DNA of 64,000 nt from Chersky-267 sp963744115 (GTDB taxonomy: Bacteria > Chloroflexota > Limnocylindria > Limnocylindrales > CSP1-4), in contig CAVUSI010000003.1 in the NCBI GenBank assembly GCA_963744115.1, forward strand, positions 310,001 through 374,000, read 5' to 3'. The notes beneath the pieces were generated by a model. It saw only the letters and a list, made by a program, of their open reading frames with translations, searched no databases and was not told the origin of the DNA. Positions within the stretch are counted from its first letter, which is position 1; every line of letters begins with the position of its first letter. Shown in pieces: positions 1 to 8,166 of the stretch. The position numbers were made by a program, and so were the translations under genes.

Positions 1-9
1 AGGCGGCGG

Positions 10-801
10 TCAGCGGTTGACCGCAGCCGCGCCGGTGGTGTCCGAGCTCAGCCGCTGAGCGAAGTAGACCGGGATCACCGACAGGAGGATCAGACCGAGC
101 GCCACCACATTGACGATGGGCCGTTGGTTCGGCAGCCGAAGGTGATTGAGGATCCAGATCGGGATCGTCTCCTGGGTCCCGGCGGTGAAGGTCGTGACGA
201 TGACCTCGTCGAACGACAGCGCGAAGGCAAGGAGCGCAGCGGCGATGATCGCGGTCCGGAGCACCGGGAAGGTGACGTGTCGGAACGTCTGCCAGGTATC
301 AGCGCCAAGGTCCATCGACGCCTCTTCGATCGAATGGGACGATCGGCGGAGCCGCGCGATGACGTTGTTGTAGACGACGACCACGCAGAACGTCGCATGG
401 CCGACGACGATGGTCAGCGTCCCGAACGGGACGCCGAAGTTGTGGAAGCTCGCGTTGAGCGCCATTCCCGTGATGATCCCGGGCAGGGCGATCGGCAGGA
501 CGAGAGCGAGTGAGAGCACGCCACGTCCGAAGAACCGGAAGCGGTGGACGGCCAGTGAGACGAGCGACCCGAGCAGCAGCGCGAGGAGCGTCGCCTCGAG
601 CCCGACCGTGACCGAGAGGACGAAGGCGTCGCGGACGCTCGTGCTCGCGAATGCCTCGCCGAACCACTTGAGGCTGTATTCCTGGATCGGCCAGATCTGG
701 ACGCGTTGCGCGTTGAACGCATAGAGCCCGATGACGACCAGCGGCAGATACAGGAAGCCGAGCGTGAGCCCGGTCGCGACACGGAGAAGGACCCGGCTCA
801 C
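10..801 (-). CDS. potC: ABC transporter permease, spermidine/putrescine type (PotC-like)
   Basis: Inner-membrane permease of a polyamine-type ABC importer, 263 residues. Several hydrophobic segments are visible, and the cytoplasmic EAA loop that contacts the ATPase lies near residues 158-180 (EEASMDLGADTWQTFRHV). Length and the second EAA-type permease next door (9 nt upstream) match the PotB/PotC pair. The start is GTG at 801, preceded by an AGGGG-like ribosome site inside the short gap. It is the last gene of the potA-D-B-C operon. The family call is secure; the substrate (putrescine, spermidine or another cationic compound) is inferred from family only. Confidence 0.9.
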   Translation of the reverse strand: MSRVLLRVATGLTLGFLYLPLVVIGLYAFNAQRVQIWPIQEYSLKWFGEAFASTSVRDAFVLSVTVGLEATLLALLLGSLVSLAVHRFRFFGRGVLSLALVLPIALPGIITGMALNASFHNFGVPFGTLTIVVGHATFCVVVVYNNVIARLRRSSHSIEEASMDLGADTWQTFRHVTFPVLRTAIIAAALLAFALSFDEVIVTTFTAGTQETIPIWILNHLRLPNQRPIVNVVALGLILLSVIPVYFAQRLSSDTTGAAAVNR

Positions 802-810
802 GCCCCTGCC

Positions 811-1713
811 TCACAGTTCATCGAACGCTCCGAAGTGACGAGCGACCAGCAGGTAGATGGCCATGATCCCGACCGGGACGAGGGCGAACGCCGCGGCGAA
901 CGGGATGTCGCCGGCTACACCCTGGCTCTCATAGACGACGTTGCCGATGAACTGGGTGTTCGAGACGAGCGCCGGGATGATGTAGTCACCGAGCGTTAGG
1001 GAGAAGGTGAAGACGGATCCGGCGACCAGCGCCGGCATCGCCAACGGGAGCACGATCCGCCGGAACGTCGGCCCACCCTTGGCTCCCAGATCGGCCGATG
1101 CCTCGAGATACGACGTCGGAATCCGCTCGAGACCCGCATAGATCGGCAGGATCATGTAGGGGAGCCAGATATAGATGAAGACCACGGTCATCGACAGGTC
1201 GGACACCCCGAAGATGTCGCCGAACTGATCGAACCCGAACTGCTTGAACCCCCAGTCGAACAGTCCGTTAGGGGCGAGGATGACGCGCCATGCGTAGATC
1301 TTGACCAGGTAGCTGGCCCACAACGGGAGCAGGATCGACATGAACAGCAGAGCGCGCCGGCGCGGGGACGCCACCCGGGCCATGTAGTAGGCGATCGGGA
1401 AGGCGATGAGGGCGTCGACGACGGTCACGATCGCGGCGACGCCGACGGTCCGGAAGACGATCGCCCCATAGACCGGTTCCGTGAGGATCCGCTGGAAGTT
1501 CGCGAGCGTGAACTGCTTGACGACCTCGCCGGTCTGGGGATCGAGCGACCAGAACGCATAGGAGAAGAGCAGCGCCAGCGAACCGAAGTAGACGATCCCG
1601 AACCAGCCCGTCGGGGCGATGAGGAGCGCCCCGAGCTTGACCCGCGGGTGGCGGTGGAGCCACCCGAACAGGGATGTCTTCCGGCGCTGGGTCTCGGGCG
1701 AAATCGTCGTCAT
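811..1713 (-). CDS. potB: ABC transporter permease, spermidine/putrescine type (PotB-like)
   Basis: First permease of the polyamine-type importer, 300 residues. It has a long basic cytoplasmic N-terminus (about 25 residues), then membrane spans starting near residue 30. The EAA loop is near residues 206-228 (LEASADLGAKGGPTFRRI) and contacts the PotA ATPase. It lies between the binding protein and potC in one minus-strand operon, 89 nt after potD. The family is clear from the EAA loop and context; the transported substrate is not shown by the sequence. Confidence 0.9.
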   Translation of the reverse strand: MTTISPETQRRKTSLFGWLHRHPRVKLGALLIAPTGWFGIVYFGSLALLFSYAFWSLDPQTGEVVKQFTLANFQRILTEPVYGAIVFRTVGVAAIVTVVDALIAFPIAYYMARVASPRRRALLFMSILLPLWASYLVKIYAWRVILAPNGLFDWGFKQFGFDQFGDIFGVSDLSMTVVFIYIWLPYMILPIYAGLERIPTSYLEASADLGAKGGPTFRRIVLPLAMPALVAGSVFTFSLTLGDYIIPALVSNTQFIGNVVYESQGVAGDIPFAAAFALVPVGIMAIYLLVARHFGAFDEL

Positions 1714-1802
1714 GGAGAGTGCGGTCCGGCTCCCGTCACTCGGGCGAGGCCGGGGATCCGCGCTGGACCCCCGGCCCCTTGGGACTCTGCGTCAGCGGAG
1801 CG

Positions 1803-3080
1803 TCAGCCCCTGACCTTCGTGAACGCGGACACCCATTCGTCGTACGGGATGCAGGTATTGCCCCGGTCGTCGCCGCAGTCCCGAACCGGCGTCTTCCAGA
1901 AGCTGATCGCCTTGTAGAACGCCTCGTCCGTGACGTGGTATGCCGTGCAGAAGTCCTTGATCGCGTACGGCTTCGTGCTCGTATTCAGGATGTCGCAGGC
2001 CTTCGGGTTGGCGGGTGCCTCGCCGAAGAACTCGGCCACCTGCGCCTGGACCTCCGGCGTGACCATCCACGCCATCCATTTGAGCATGCAGTTCGGGTGC
2101 TTCGCGTATCGAGAGAGCATCCACGTATCGGACCAGCCGGTCATTCCCTCGGTCGGGACGACGGCCTCGACGGGGATGCTGGCGGCCTTCAGGGCGTTGG
2201 TCTGGTATTGCCAGCTGGTCCCGATCGTCGACGCTCCGCTCGTGAAGTTGTCGATCTCATTCGTATAGGTCTTCCAGGCCTGGCCGATGAAAGGCCGCTG
2301 AGCGGTGAGGAGCGCGACCGCCGCGTCGAACTGGTCCTGCGTGAGCTCGTATGGGTCGGTGATCTTGAGATCAGGTTGATGGGTCTTGAGGTAGAGCGCC
2401 GCATCGGCGAGGTAGATGGCCGCCTCATATGCGGTGACCTTGCCCTTGTACGCGGCCATCTTGGCCGGATCGAAGACCGCATCCCAACTCGTCGGCGCCG
2501 TGTCGAACTTGTCCGTGCGATACATCAAGGTGTTGCCGCCCCAGCCGTGCGAGATCCCGTAGTGATATCCGTTGACTGTGTTGTTGGCGGGGCTCTGGAG
2601 GAACGGGGTCAGATCCTTGAAGTCCGGGATCAGGGCCGGGTCGACCGGCGCGACCTCGGCACGATCGATCAGTCGATTGGACGCGTCTCCGGAGGCCGAC
2701 ACCCCGTCGTATACACCGTGGCCCTGGGACATCAGCGTGTACATCTCATCGGAGGTGTCCGCCGTCTTGACGGTGACCTTCGAGCAGTCCGGATTGGCTT
2801 TGATGAACGGGTTGACCCAGTCATACGCCGGGTCGGTCTCACCACGCTCCGCGTAGCCGACCCAGGTCACCAGGTCGAGCTCGCCCTCGCCCGGGCCGAT
2901 CGACGCCACGGGCGTCTCGCTCGCCGGCGCGCTGGCCGGGACCTCGCTGGCCGCTGCCTGGCTGGGCGCTCCTTGGCTCGCGGGAGCGCTGCTGGCCGCC
3001 GGCGATGTCGTCGCCGACGAGCAGGCCGCCGCCAGGATCGCGATGACCGCGGCCGCGACGAGTCCCTTGCGCTTGACCAT
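1803..3080 (-). CDS. potD: Extracellular solute-binding lipoprotein, PotD/PotF type
   Basis: Substrate-capturing lipoprotein of the importer, 425 residues. A basic N-terminus, hydrophobic stretch and AAAC lipobox put the lipidated cysteine at residue 20. A Ser/Ala/Pro-rich linker follows, then a periplasmic-binding fold starting around GELDLVTWVGYAERG. The start at 3080 is chosen because a long purine ribosome site (repeated AGG) sits 7 nt upstream; an in-frame ATG 36 nt further upstream would place this site inside the gene. It lies between potA and potB. Polyamine specificity is inferred from gene order and resemblance to PotD. Confidence 0.88.
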   Translation of the reverse strand: MVKRKGLVAAAVIAILAAACSSATTSPAASSAPASQGAPSQAAASEVPASAPASETPVASIGPGEGELDLVTWVGYAERGETDPAYDWVNPFIKANPDCSKVTVKTADTSDEMYTLMSQGHGVYDGVSASGDASNRLIDRAEVAPVDPALIPDFKDLTPFLQSPANNTVNGYHYGISHGWGGNTLMYRTDKFDTAPTSWDAVFDPAKMAAYKGKVTAYEAAIYLADAALYLKTHQPDLKITDPYELTQDQFDAAVALLTAQRPFIGQAWKTYTNEIDNFTSGASTIGTSWQYQTNALKAASIPVEAVVPTEGMTGWSDTWMLSRYAKHPNCMLKWMAWMVTPEVQAQVAEFFGEAPANPKACDILNTSTKPYAIKDFCTAYHVTDEAFYKAISFWKTPVRDCGDDRGNTCIPYDEWVSAFTKVRG

Positions 3081-3108
3081 GATCCGACCTCCTCCTCCTC
3101 CGTTCCGG

Positions 3109-4191
3109 TCAGTCACCGACCGGGAAGTTGAATTGCCGCTTCCAGATCAGGCGGACCGCCCGGCCCTGTGCGGCCAGGGCCTCCATCGACGAGATCGACT
3201 GGTTCTGAGCCGTCACGACGAGCTCGCCGCCGGCATCGAGGGCGATGATGTAGCGGGTGTCGGGGCCGAGATAGATGACCTCGCGGACCGTGCCGGTCGC
3301 GGATGTCTCGTCATCGGCGACCGGGTCACCCGGGGCGGCCAGCCGGATCTTCTCGGGGCGGACGGTGAACGTGCCCGCCAGCCCGACGATCCGCTCGGCG
3401 ACCTCGCCCCGAAGCAGGTTCGAGGTCCCGACGAACCCGGCCACGAATGCCGTCCGGGGTCGCTCGTAGACCTCCGCCGGGGAGCCGATCTGCTCGACCA
3501 GGCCGCGGTTGAAGACCGCGATCCGATCGCTCATCGTCAGCGCCTCCTCCTGGTCGTGGGTCACGTAGATGAACGTGATGCCGACCTGCTGCTGGATCGC
3601 CTTCAGCTCGATCTGCATCTCCTCCCGGAGCTTGAGATCGAGCGCTCCGAGCGGCTCGTCGAGCAGGAGGACCCTCGGCCGGTTGACGAGCGCCCGGGCG
3701 AGCGCGACGCGCTGGCGCTGGCCGCCCGACAGCTGTCCGGGCCGGCGCCCGTCGTACCCCTCGAGTCGGACCATCCGCAGGGCGTCGGCGACCTGCCTGG
3801 CGCGATCCGCCTTGGGGACCTTCCGGATCATCAGCCCGTAGCCGACGTTGTCGCCGACCGTCATGTGCGGGAACAGGGCGTAGTCCTGGAAGACCGTGTT
3901 GACGTCGCGCTCGAAGGGAGCCTTGCCGGTGACGTCCTGGCCGTGGAGCAGGACGCGACCGGCGGTCGGCTCCTCGAATCCGGCGATCATCCGGAGCGTC
4001 GTCGTCTTGCCCGAGCCCGACGGCCCGAGCATCGAGAAGAACTCACCGTCGAGGATCTCGAGATCCACGCCGGCGACCGCCTCGACCTCGCCGAATCGCT
4101 TGTGGACCCCTTCGAGGCGCACGGCCGCGGCCGCCGTCGGGGCGGCGGTCCGACTGGCGTCCCTGTCGCCGGAGAGGGTCGGGACCGTCAA
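3109..4191 (-). CDS. potA: ABC transporter ATP-binding protein, PotA type
   Basis: ATPase of the polyamine-type importer. It has Walker A GPSGSGKTT, Q-loop region, signature LSGGQRQR, Walker B LLLDEPLGALD, H-loop THDQEEA and a C-terminal TOBE-like domain of about 110 residues. I take the TTG at 4191 as start (360 residues) because AGGAG lies 4 nt upstream. An ATG at 4278 would add 29 residues rich in Arg and Pro that look non-coding. It is the first gene of the operon, 28 nt before potD. The region between it and the divergent cupredoxin gene carries both promoters. Confidence 0.9.
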   Translation of the reverse strand: MTVPTLSGDRDASRTAAPTAAAAVRLEGVHKRFGEVEAVAGVDLEILDGEFFSMLGPSGSGKTTTLRMIAGFEEPTAGRVLLHGQDVTGKAPFERDVNTVFQDYALFPHMTVGDNVGYGLMIRKVPKADRARQVADALRMVRLEGYDGRRPGQLSGGQRQRVALARALVNRPRVLLLDEPLGALDLKLREEMQIELKAIQQQVGITFIYVTHDQEEALTMSDRIAVFNRGLVEQIGSPAEVYERPRTAFVAGFVGTSNLLRGEVAERIVGLAGTFTVRPEKIRLAAPGDPVADDETSATGTVREVIYLGPDTRYIIALDAGGELVVTAQNQSISSMEALAAQGRAVRLIWKRQFNFPVGD

Positions 4192-4322
4192 GCGTCTCCT
4201 CGGGTGACCGGGACAGACGTCGGCGGGCACCCACCGACGGGTCGCAAGGGGTTCGTCCGAACGCGCGAGTCCGGGCACTGTGGCGCGTCGGGCGCGCCGA
4301 TGTCAAGCACGACGAGACCGCC

Positions 4323-4328
4323 TAGACT
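4323..4328 (+). promoter_or_regulatory. -10 box TAGACT, leaderless promoter of the cupredoxin gene
   Basis: TAGACT ends 8 nt before the ATG at 4337, so transcription should begin at or beside the start codon. No Shine-Dalgarno sequence lies before that ATG. The same arrangement recurs at several other genes of this window. No convincing -35 is seen. Confidence 0.5.
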
Positions 4329-4336
4329 CGCCACCG

Positions 4337-4840
4337 ATGCTGGCCCTCGGGACGCTCCGCGCGCCGTTCCTTCTGGTGGTCCTGGCGGCGAGCGTCATGG
4401 CCTGCGCGAGCTCGGCCCCGGTCGCGACCCCGCCCATCTCGCCGGGGACCGCGGTTTCCCCGCGGGAGGTCAACATCATCGCGCGCGAGTACCGCTTCGA
4501 TCCCCCGTCGATCGACCTTGTCCCGGGCGAGACGGTGCTGTTCCACATCATCGATGGCGGGCTCGAGACCCACGAGGTCGTCATCGGCGATGCGGCCGTC
4601 CAGGATGCCTGGGAGGTCGCCGAAGCCGCCACGGTCGGCGCGCCGCCCGGTCCCACCCCGCTGGTCAGCGTCCCGCCGGGCCGCCAGGGTCTCCGTGTCG
4701 TCGTCCGCTCGGGTGAGCGTGTCGACGTGACGTGGACGGTCCCGACCTCGACCGACCCGCTCGTCGTCGGCTGCCACATCCCGGGTCATTGGGAGAAGGG
4801 GATGCAGGTCCCCGTCCATTTCGTGACGCCCGCTTCGTGA
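4337..4840 (+). CDS. Cupredoxin-domain lipoprotein (type 1 copper)
   Basis: Exported blue-copper-like protein, 167 residues. A hydrophobic signal ends in a VMAC lipobox near residue 19, followed by a short Pro/Ser linker and one cupredoxin domain. The likely type 1 copper ligands are in order: His of ETHEV, then Cys, His and Met of VGCHIPGHWEKGM. The Cys-x4-His-x4-Met loop is typical of plastocyanin/azurin-like sites. Possible jobs are electron transfer at the outer membrane face or copper handling. It is divergent from the pot operon and sits alone before the ferredoxin gene. The start at 4337 is supported by the TAGACT box 8 nt before it. Confidence 0.8.
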   Translation: MLALGTLRAPFLLVVLAASVMACASSAPVATPPISPGTAVSPREVNIIAREYRFDPPSIDLVPGETVLFHIIDGGLETHEVVIGDAAVQDAWEVAEAATVGAPPGPTPLVSVPPGRQGLRVVVRSGERVDVTWTVPTSTDPLVVGCHIPGHWEKGMQVPVHFVTPAS

Positions 4841-4940
4841 CGCCCGGCGGTCGAGGGCGGCTCGGTGATACGCTCTCCGCTGTCCCGCGGAACGTGCTGC
4901 GAGGACCGGTCGAGACGATGCTCCAGGGAGAACAACCCGA

Positions 4941-5228
<288 letters not shown>

Positions 5229-5282
5229 CCTGGGCGGGTCCGCCGGGACGCCGCCCAGCGTCGACCGGCCCGGACATCCCTC

Positions 5283-6209
5283 ATGCGGATCGTCTCGCTC
5301 CTTCCCTCGGCGACCGAGATCGTGTTCGCCCTGGGTCTCGGCGACGAGCTGGTCGGCCTGACGCACGAATGCGACTGGCCGCCCGAGTCGGCCGGGATCC
5401 CGGTGGTCACCCGGAGCACGCAGGACCTGGCCGGGCGGTCGTCCCGCGAGATCGACCGGCTGGTCGGCGAGGCACTCCACGGTGGGTCGTCGCTGTACGA
5501 GCTCGACGAGGAGGCATTGGCCGCGACCGAGCCCGACCTGATCCTGACCCAGGAGCTGTGTGAGGTCTGCGCGGTCGGGTATCGAGAGGTCAACGAGGTC
5601 GCCCGCGCCATCGACGCCGACATCCGCGTCGTCTCACTCGAACCGACGTCGATCGAGGGCATCCTCAACTCGATCTCGACGGTCGGGGCGATGACCGAAG
5701 CCGAGGACGCGGCCGTCGACGTCGTCGCCGAGCTGCGTGAACGCTTGCGCAAGCTCGAGACTCGCCAGGCCCGGCGTCGTGAGGGCGGTCAGCCGGCCGT
5801 CCGGGTCGTCGCCCTCGAGTGGCTGGACCCGCCGTTCGCGCTCGGTCACTGGGTGCCGGAGCAGGTCCGGCGTGCCGGCGGCTGGGACCTGCTCGGACGC
5901 GAGGGCGAGAAGTCGATCTCGACGACCTGGGAAGCGATCCGTGCAGTCGACCCGGAGACGCTGATCCTGATGCCGTGTGGCTACCACCTCGCCGAGACCG
6001 TGGCAGAGTGGGAACAGACCCCGAGACCGACGTTCTGGCGCGAGCTCGAAGCCGTCCGGCGTGGCCAGGTCTTCGCGGTCGACGGCTCGTCCTACTTCTC
6101 TCGGCCGGGCCCGCGGGTCATCGACGGGATCGGGCTGCTGGCGGAGATCTTCGACCCGGATGGGTTCGTCGAGACGTCGCCGCTCGGAAGCTGGACGCCG
6201 CTCGTCTGA
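5283..6209 (+). CDS. BtuF-like cobalamin-binding protein without signal peptide
   Basis: Periplasmic-binding-fold protein of 308 residues related to BtuF/FecB. It opens with the family hallmark MRIVSLLPSATEIVFALG and continues with the helical-backbone pattern of TroA-like binding proteins (ATEPDLILTQELCEVC, LAETVAEWEQTP). There is no signal peptide or lipobox, and no permease or ATPase beside it. It therefore belongs to the orphan cobalamin-binding-like group often found without a transporter. Its ligand is unproven. It may be co-transcribed with the methyltransferase 17 nt downstream. Confidence 0.75.
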   Translation: MRIVSLLPSATEIVFALGLGDELVGLTHECDWPPESAGIPVVTRSTQDLAGRSSREIDRLVGEALHGGSSLYELDEEALAATEPDLILTQELCEVCAVGYREVNEVARAIDADIRVVSLEPTSIEGILNSISTVGAMTEAEDAAVDVVAELRERLRKLETRQARRREGGQPAVRVVALEWLDPPFALGHWVPEQVRRAGGWDLLGREGEKSISTTWEAIRAVDPETLILMPCGYHLAETVAEWEQTPRPTFWRELEAVRRGQVFAVDGSSYFSRPGPRVIDGIGLLAEIFDPDGFVETSPLGSWTPLV

Positions 6210-6226
6210 CGACGGGCGAGAGCGAC

Positions 6227-7189
6227 ATGCCGTTCCGGCCTACGTTCGAGTGCCTGTGGTGCGGAAGGCCCTGGACGGTCCGGGGTCCCGACGACCTCGA
6301 GGGGTTCGCCCAGCTCTGTCCGGACTGCGTCGGCAGGGCGGGCGAGAACGGCTTCCTGCGCTTCCGCCTGAAGGCCGCCCTTGACGAGCGGGCACAGGCG
6401 ATGAGGCAGGCGTCCGCCTCCGCCGGGTCGGCCACGCCCCCGGTCCCCGCCTTGCCCGATGCTCCCGCCACGCCCCCGGTGTCGGCGGTCGTCGCGACAG
6501 ACCTGTCGTCCGAGATGATCGCCTACTACGCGGCGCGCGCCGGCGAGTACGACGACTGGTACCTGCGCCGCGGCCGCTACGCTCACGGTCCGATCGATGA
6601 CGCGGTCTGGACCGCCGAGCTCGACCAGGCGACGCTGTGGCTCGACGGCCTGCCGCTGGCCGGCGAGATCGTCGAGCTCGCCGCGGGCACGGGTTGGTGG
6701 AGCCCGCTCCTCGCCTCGAAGGGCGACCTGTCGATCTACGACGCGGCGGAGGCACCGCTCGACCGCGCTCGCGATCGCCTGCTGGCGCACCGGCTGCGGG
6801 CCCACATCCACGTTCGCGACGCCTGGGCCGAGCCGGACCGGAAGGTCGACGCCGTGTTCTGCGGGTTCTGGCTGAGCCACGTGCCCGACGAACGGCTGAG
6901 CGAGTTCCTCGACCTGGTCCGCCGCTGGCTCAAGCCGGGTGGACGGTTCGCCTTCATCGACTCGGGGTCGGATCCGGCGTCCGGTGCGACCGACCAGCCC
7001 GACACGCCGGCGGACGAGGTCGCGGTCGGCATCGACCGGCGGCGTCTGGCCGATGGCCGCGAGTTCCGGGTGATCAAGGTCCGCCGCGACGCGGCACGAC
7101 TCGGTCGAGCGCTCGTGGCGGCGGGGTTCAGCGCCGTGGACGTCGGTGCCACGCCACGCTTCTTCGTGCTCGGGGTCGCGATCGCCTAG
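6227..7189 (+). CDS. SAM-dependent methyltransferase with N-terminal zinc ribbon
   Basis: Class I methyltransferase, 320 residues. The first 40 residues form a CxxC...CxxC ribbon (CLWCGRPW and CPDC). A low-complexity Ala/Pro linker follows, then a Rossmann domain from about residue 95. The SAM-binding glycine loop is VELAAGTGWW, and a downstream acidic strand reads DAVFCGFWLSHVPDE. The start at 6227 lies 17 nt after the BtuF-like gene and keeps the zinc ribbon at the extreme N-terminus. The substrate is unknown; small-molecule O- or N-methylation is as likely as RNA or protein. Confidence is high for the fold, low for the role. Confidence 0.8.
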   Translation: MPFRPTFECLWCGRPWTVRGPDDLEGFAQLCPDCVGRAGENGFLRFRLKAALDERAQAMRQASASAGSATPPVPALPDAPATPPVSAVVATDLSSEMIAYYAARAGEYDDWYLRRGRYAHGPIDDAVWTAELDQATLWLDGLPLAGEIVELAAGTGWWSPLLASKGDLSIYDAAEAPLDRARDRLLAHRLRAHIHVRDAWAEPDRKVDAVFCGFWLSHVPDERLSEFLDLVRRWLKPGGRFAFIDSGSDPASGATDQPDTPADEVAVGIDRRRLADGREFRVIKVRRDAARLGRALVAAGFSAVDVGATPRFFVLGVAIA

Positions 7190-7228
7190 CCCGGCTCGAA
7201 CCCGGCCCGGCCGGCATGGGTCGACACG

Positions 7229-7234
7229 TATACT
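7229..7234 (+). promoter_or_regulatory. -10 box TATACT, leaderless promoter of proC
   Basis: TATACT ends 7 nt before the ATG at 7242, and no ribosome site is present. The transcript most likely starts at the ATG. Confidence 0.55.
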
Positions 7235-7241
7235 CGTGGTC

Positions 7242-8108
7242 ATGTCCCCCCTGTCGAAGCGGACGATCGCGACGGTCGGATCCGGCGTGATGGCCGAGGC
7301 GATGATCGCCGGGCTGCTGCGCGGCCAGCTCGTCGGGCCCGAACGGGTCGTCGCCAGCCACCCGCGCGCCGAACGCCGTGAGGAGCTCGATCGTCTGTAC
7401 GGGATCCGAACGGTCGCCTCGAACGCCGAAGCGGTCGTCGGCGCGGACGTGATCCTGCTGGCGATCAAGCCCCAGATGCTGGCGCGGGTCGGTGCCGAGC
7501 TGCGGCCGCACCTGCGCGACGACCAGCTCGTCCTGTCGGTGATCGCCGGCGCGACCACGACCGCGCTCGAGGGATTCCTCGGTCATCGCCGGATCGTCCG
7601 GAGCATGCCCAACACCCCCGCCCGCCTCGGGCGCGGCGTCACGGTCTGGTACGCGACGCCGGAGACCACGGCCGAGCAGCGCGCCCAGGCGAGCGCCCTC
7701 CTCGGCGCACTCGGGATGGAGCTCGAGGTCGACGACGAGAAGTTCGTGGCCATGGCGACCGCCGTATCGGGGACCGGCCCGACCTACGTCTTCCTGGTCA
7801 TGGAGGCGCTGGTCGATGCGGCGGTCCACCTGGGCTTCCCGAGGCACGTGGCCCATGACCTCGTCGTCGAGACGCTCGAAGGCAGCACCTATTTCGCGAA
7901 GCAGTCGGGCGATCATCCGGCCGTCCTTCGAAACATGGTGACGTCGCCCGGCGGAACGAGCGCAGCCGCGCTCCACGAGCTCGAGTCGGGCCGCTTGCGG
8001 ACGGTCCTGTCCGAGGCCGTCTGGGCGGCGTACCGGCGGACCGTCGAGCTCGGGGACCAGCTCGAGGCCAGCGCTTCCGCCGAGCCGGGGACGCCCGCCC
8101 GGCGATGA
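7242..8108 (+). CDS. proC: Pyrroline-5-carboxylate reductase
   Basis: Cytoplasmic NAD(P)H-dependent reduction of 1-pyrroline-5-carboxylate to proline, 288 residues. The N-terminal Rossmann strand and turn read TVGSGVMAEAMIAGLL. SMPNTPARLGRG is the family loop that closes over cofactor and substrate. The C-terminal helical dimer domain contains GTGPTYVFLVMEALVDAAV. Length is typical for ProC. The start at 7242 is set by the TATACT box 7 nt upstream; earlier in-frame codons would overlap the methyltransferase. The S9 peptidase gene follows after 58 nt. Confidence 0.95.
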   Translation: MSPLSKRTIATVGSGVMAEAMIAGLLRGQLVGPERVVASHPRAERREELDRLYGIRTVASNAEAVVGADVILLAIKPQMLARVGAELRPHLRDDQLVLSVIAGATTTALEGFLGHRRIVRSMPNTPARLGRGVTVWYATPETTAEQRAQASALLGALGMELEVDDEKFVAMATAVSGTGPTYVFLVMEALVDAAVHLGFPRHVAHDLVVETLEGSTYFAKQSGDHPAVLRNMVTSPGGTSAAALHELESGRLRTVLSEAVWAAYRRTVELGDQLEASASAEPGTPARR

Positions 8109-8166
8109 TGGAGCTCGGATCGACGGTCCACGTCCGTCCGCGCCCGGCCCGCGGCCGGATGCCTCG

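Noticed and set aside
4191..4278. ATG at 4278 as the potA start
   Set aside because: The added 29 residues look non-coding, and a TTG with AGGAG just upstream gives the normal PotA N-terminus.
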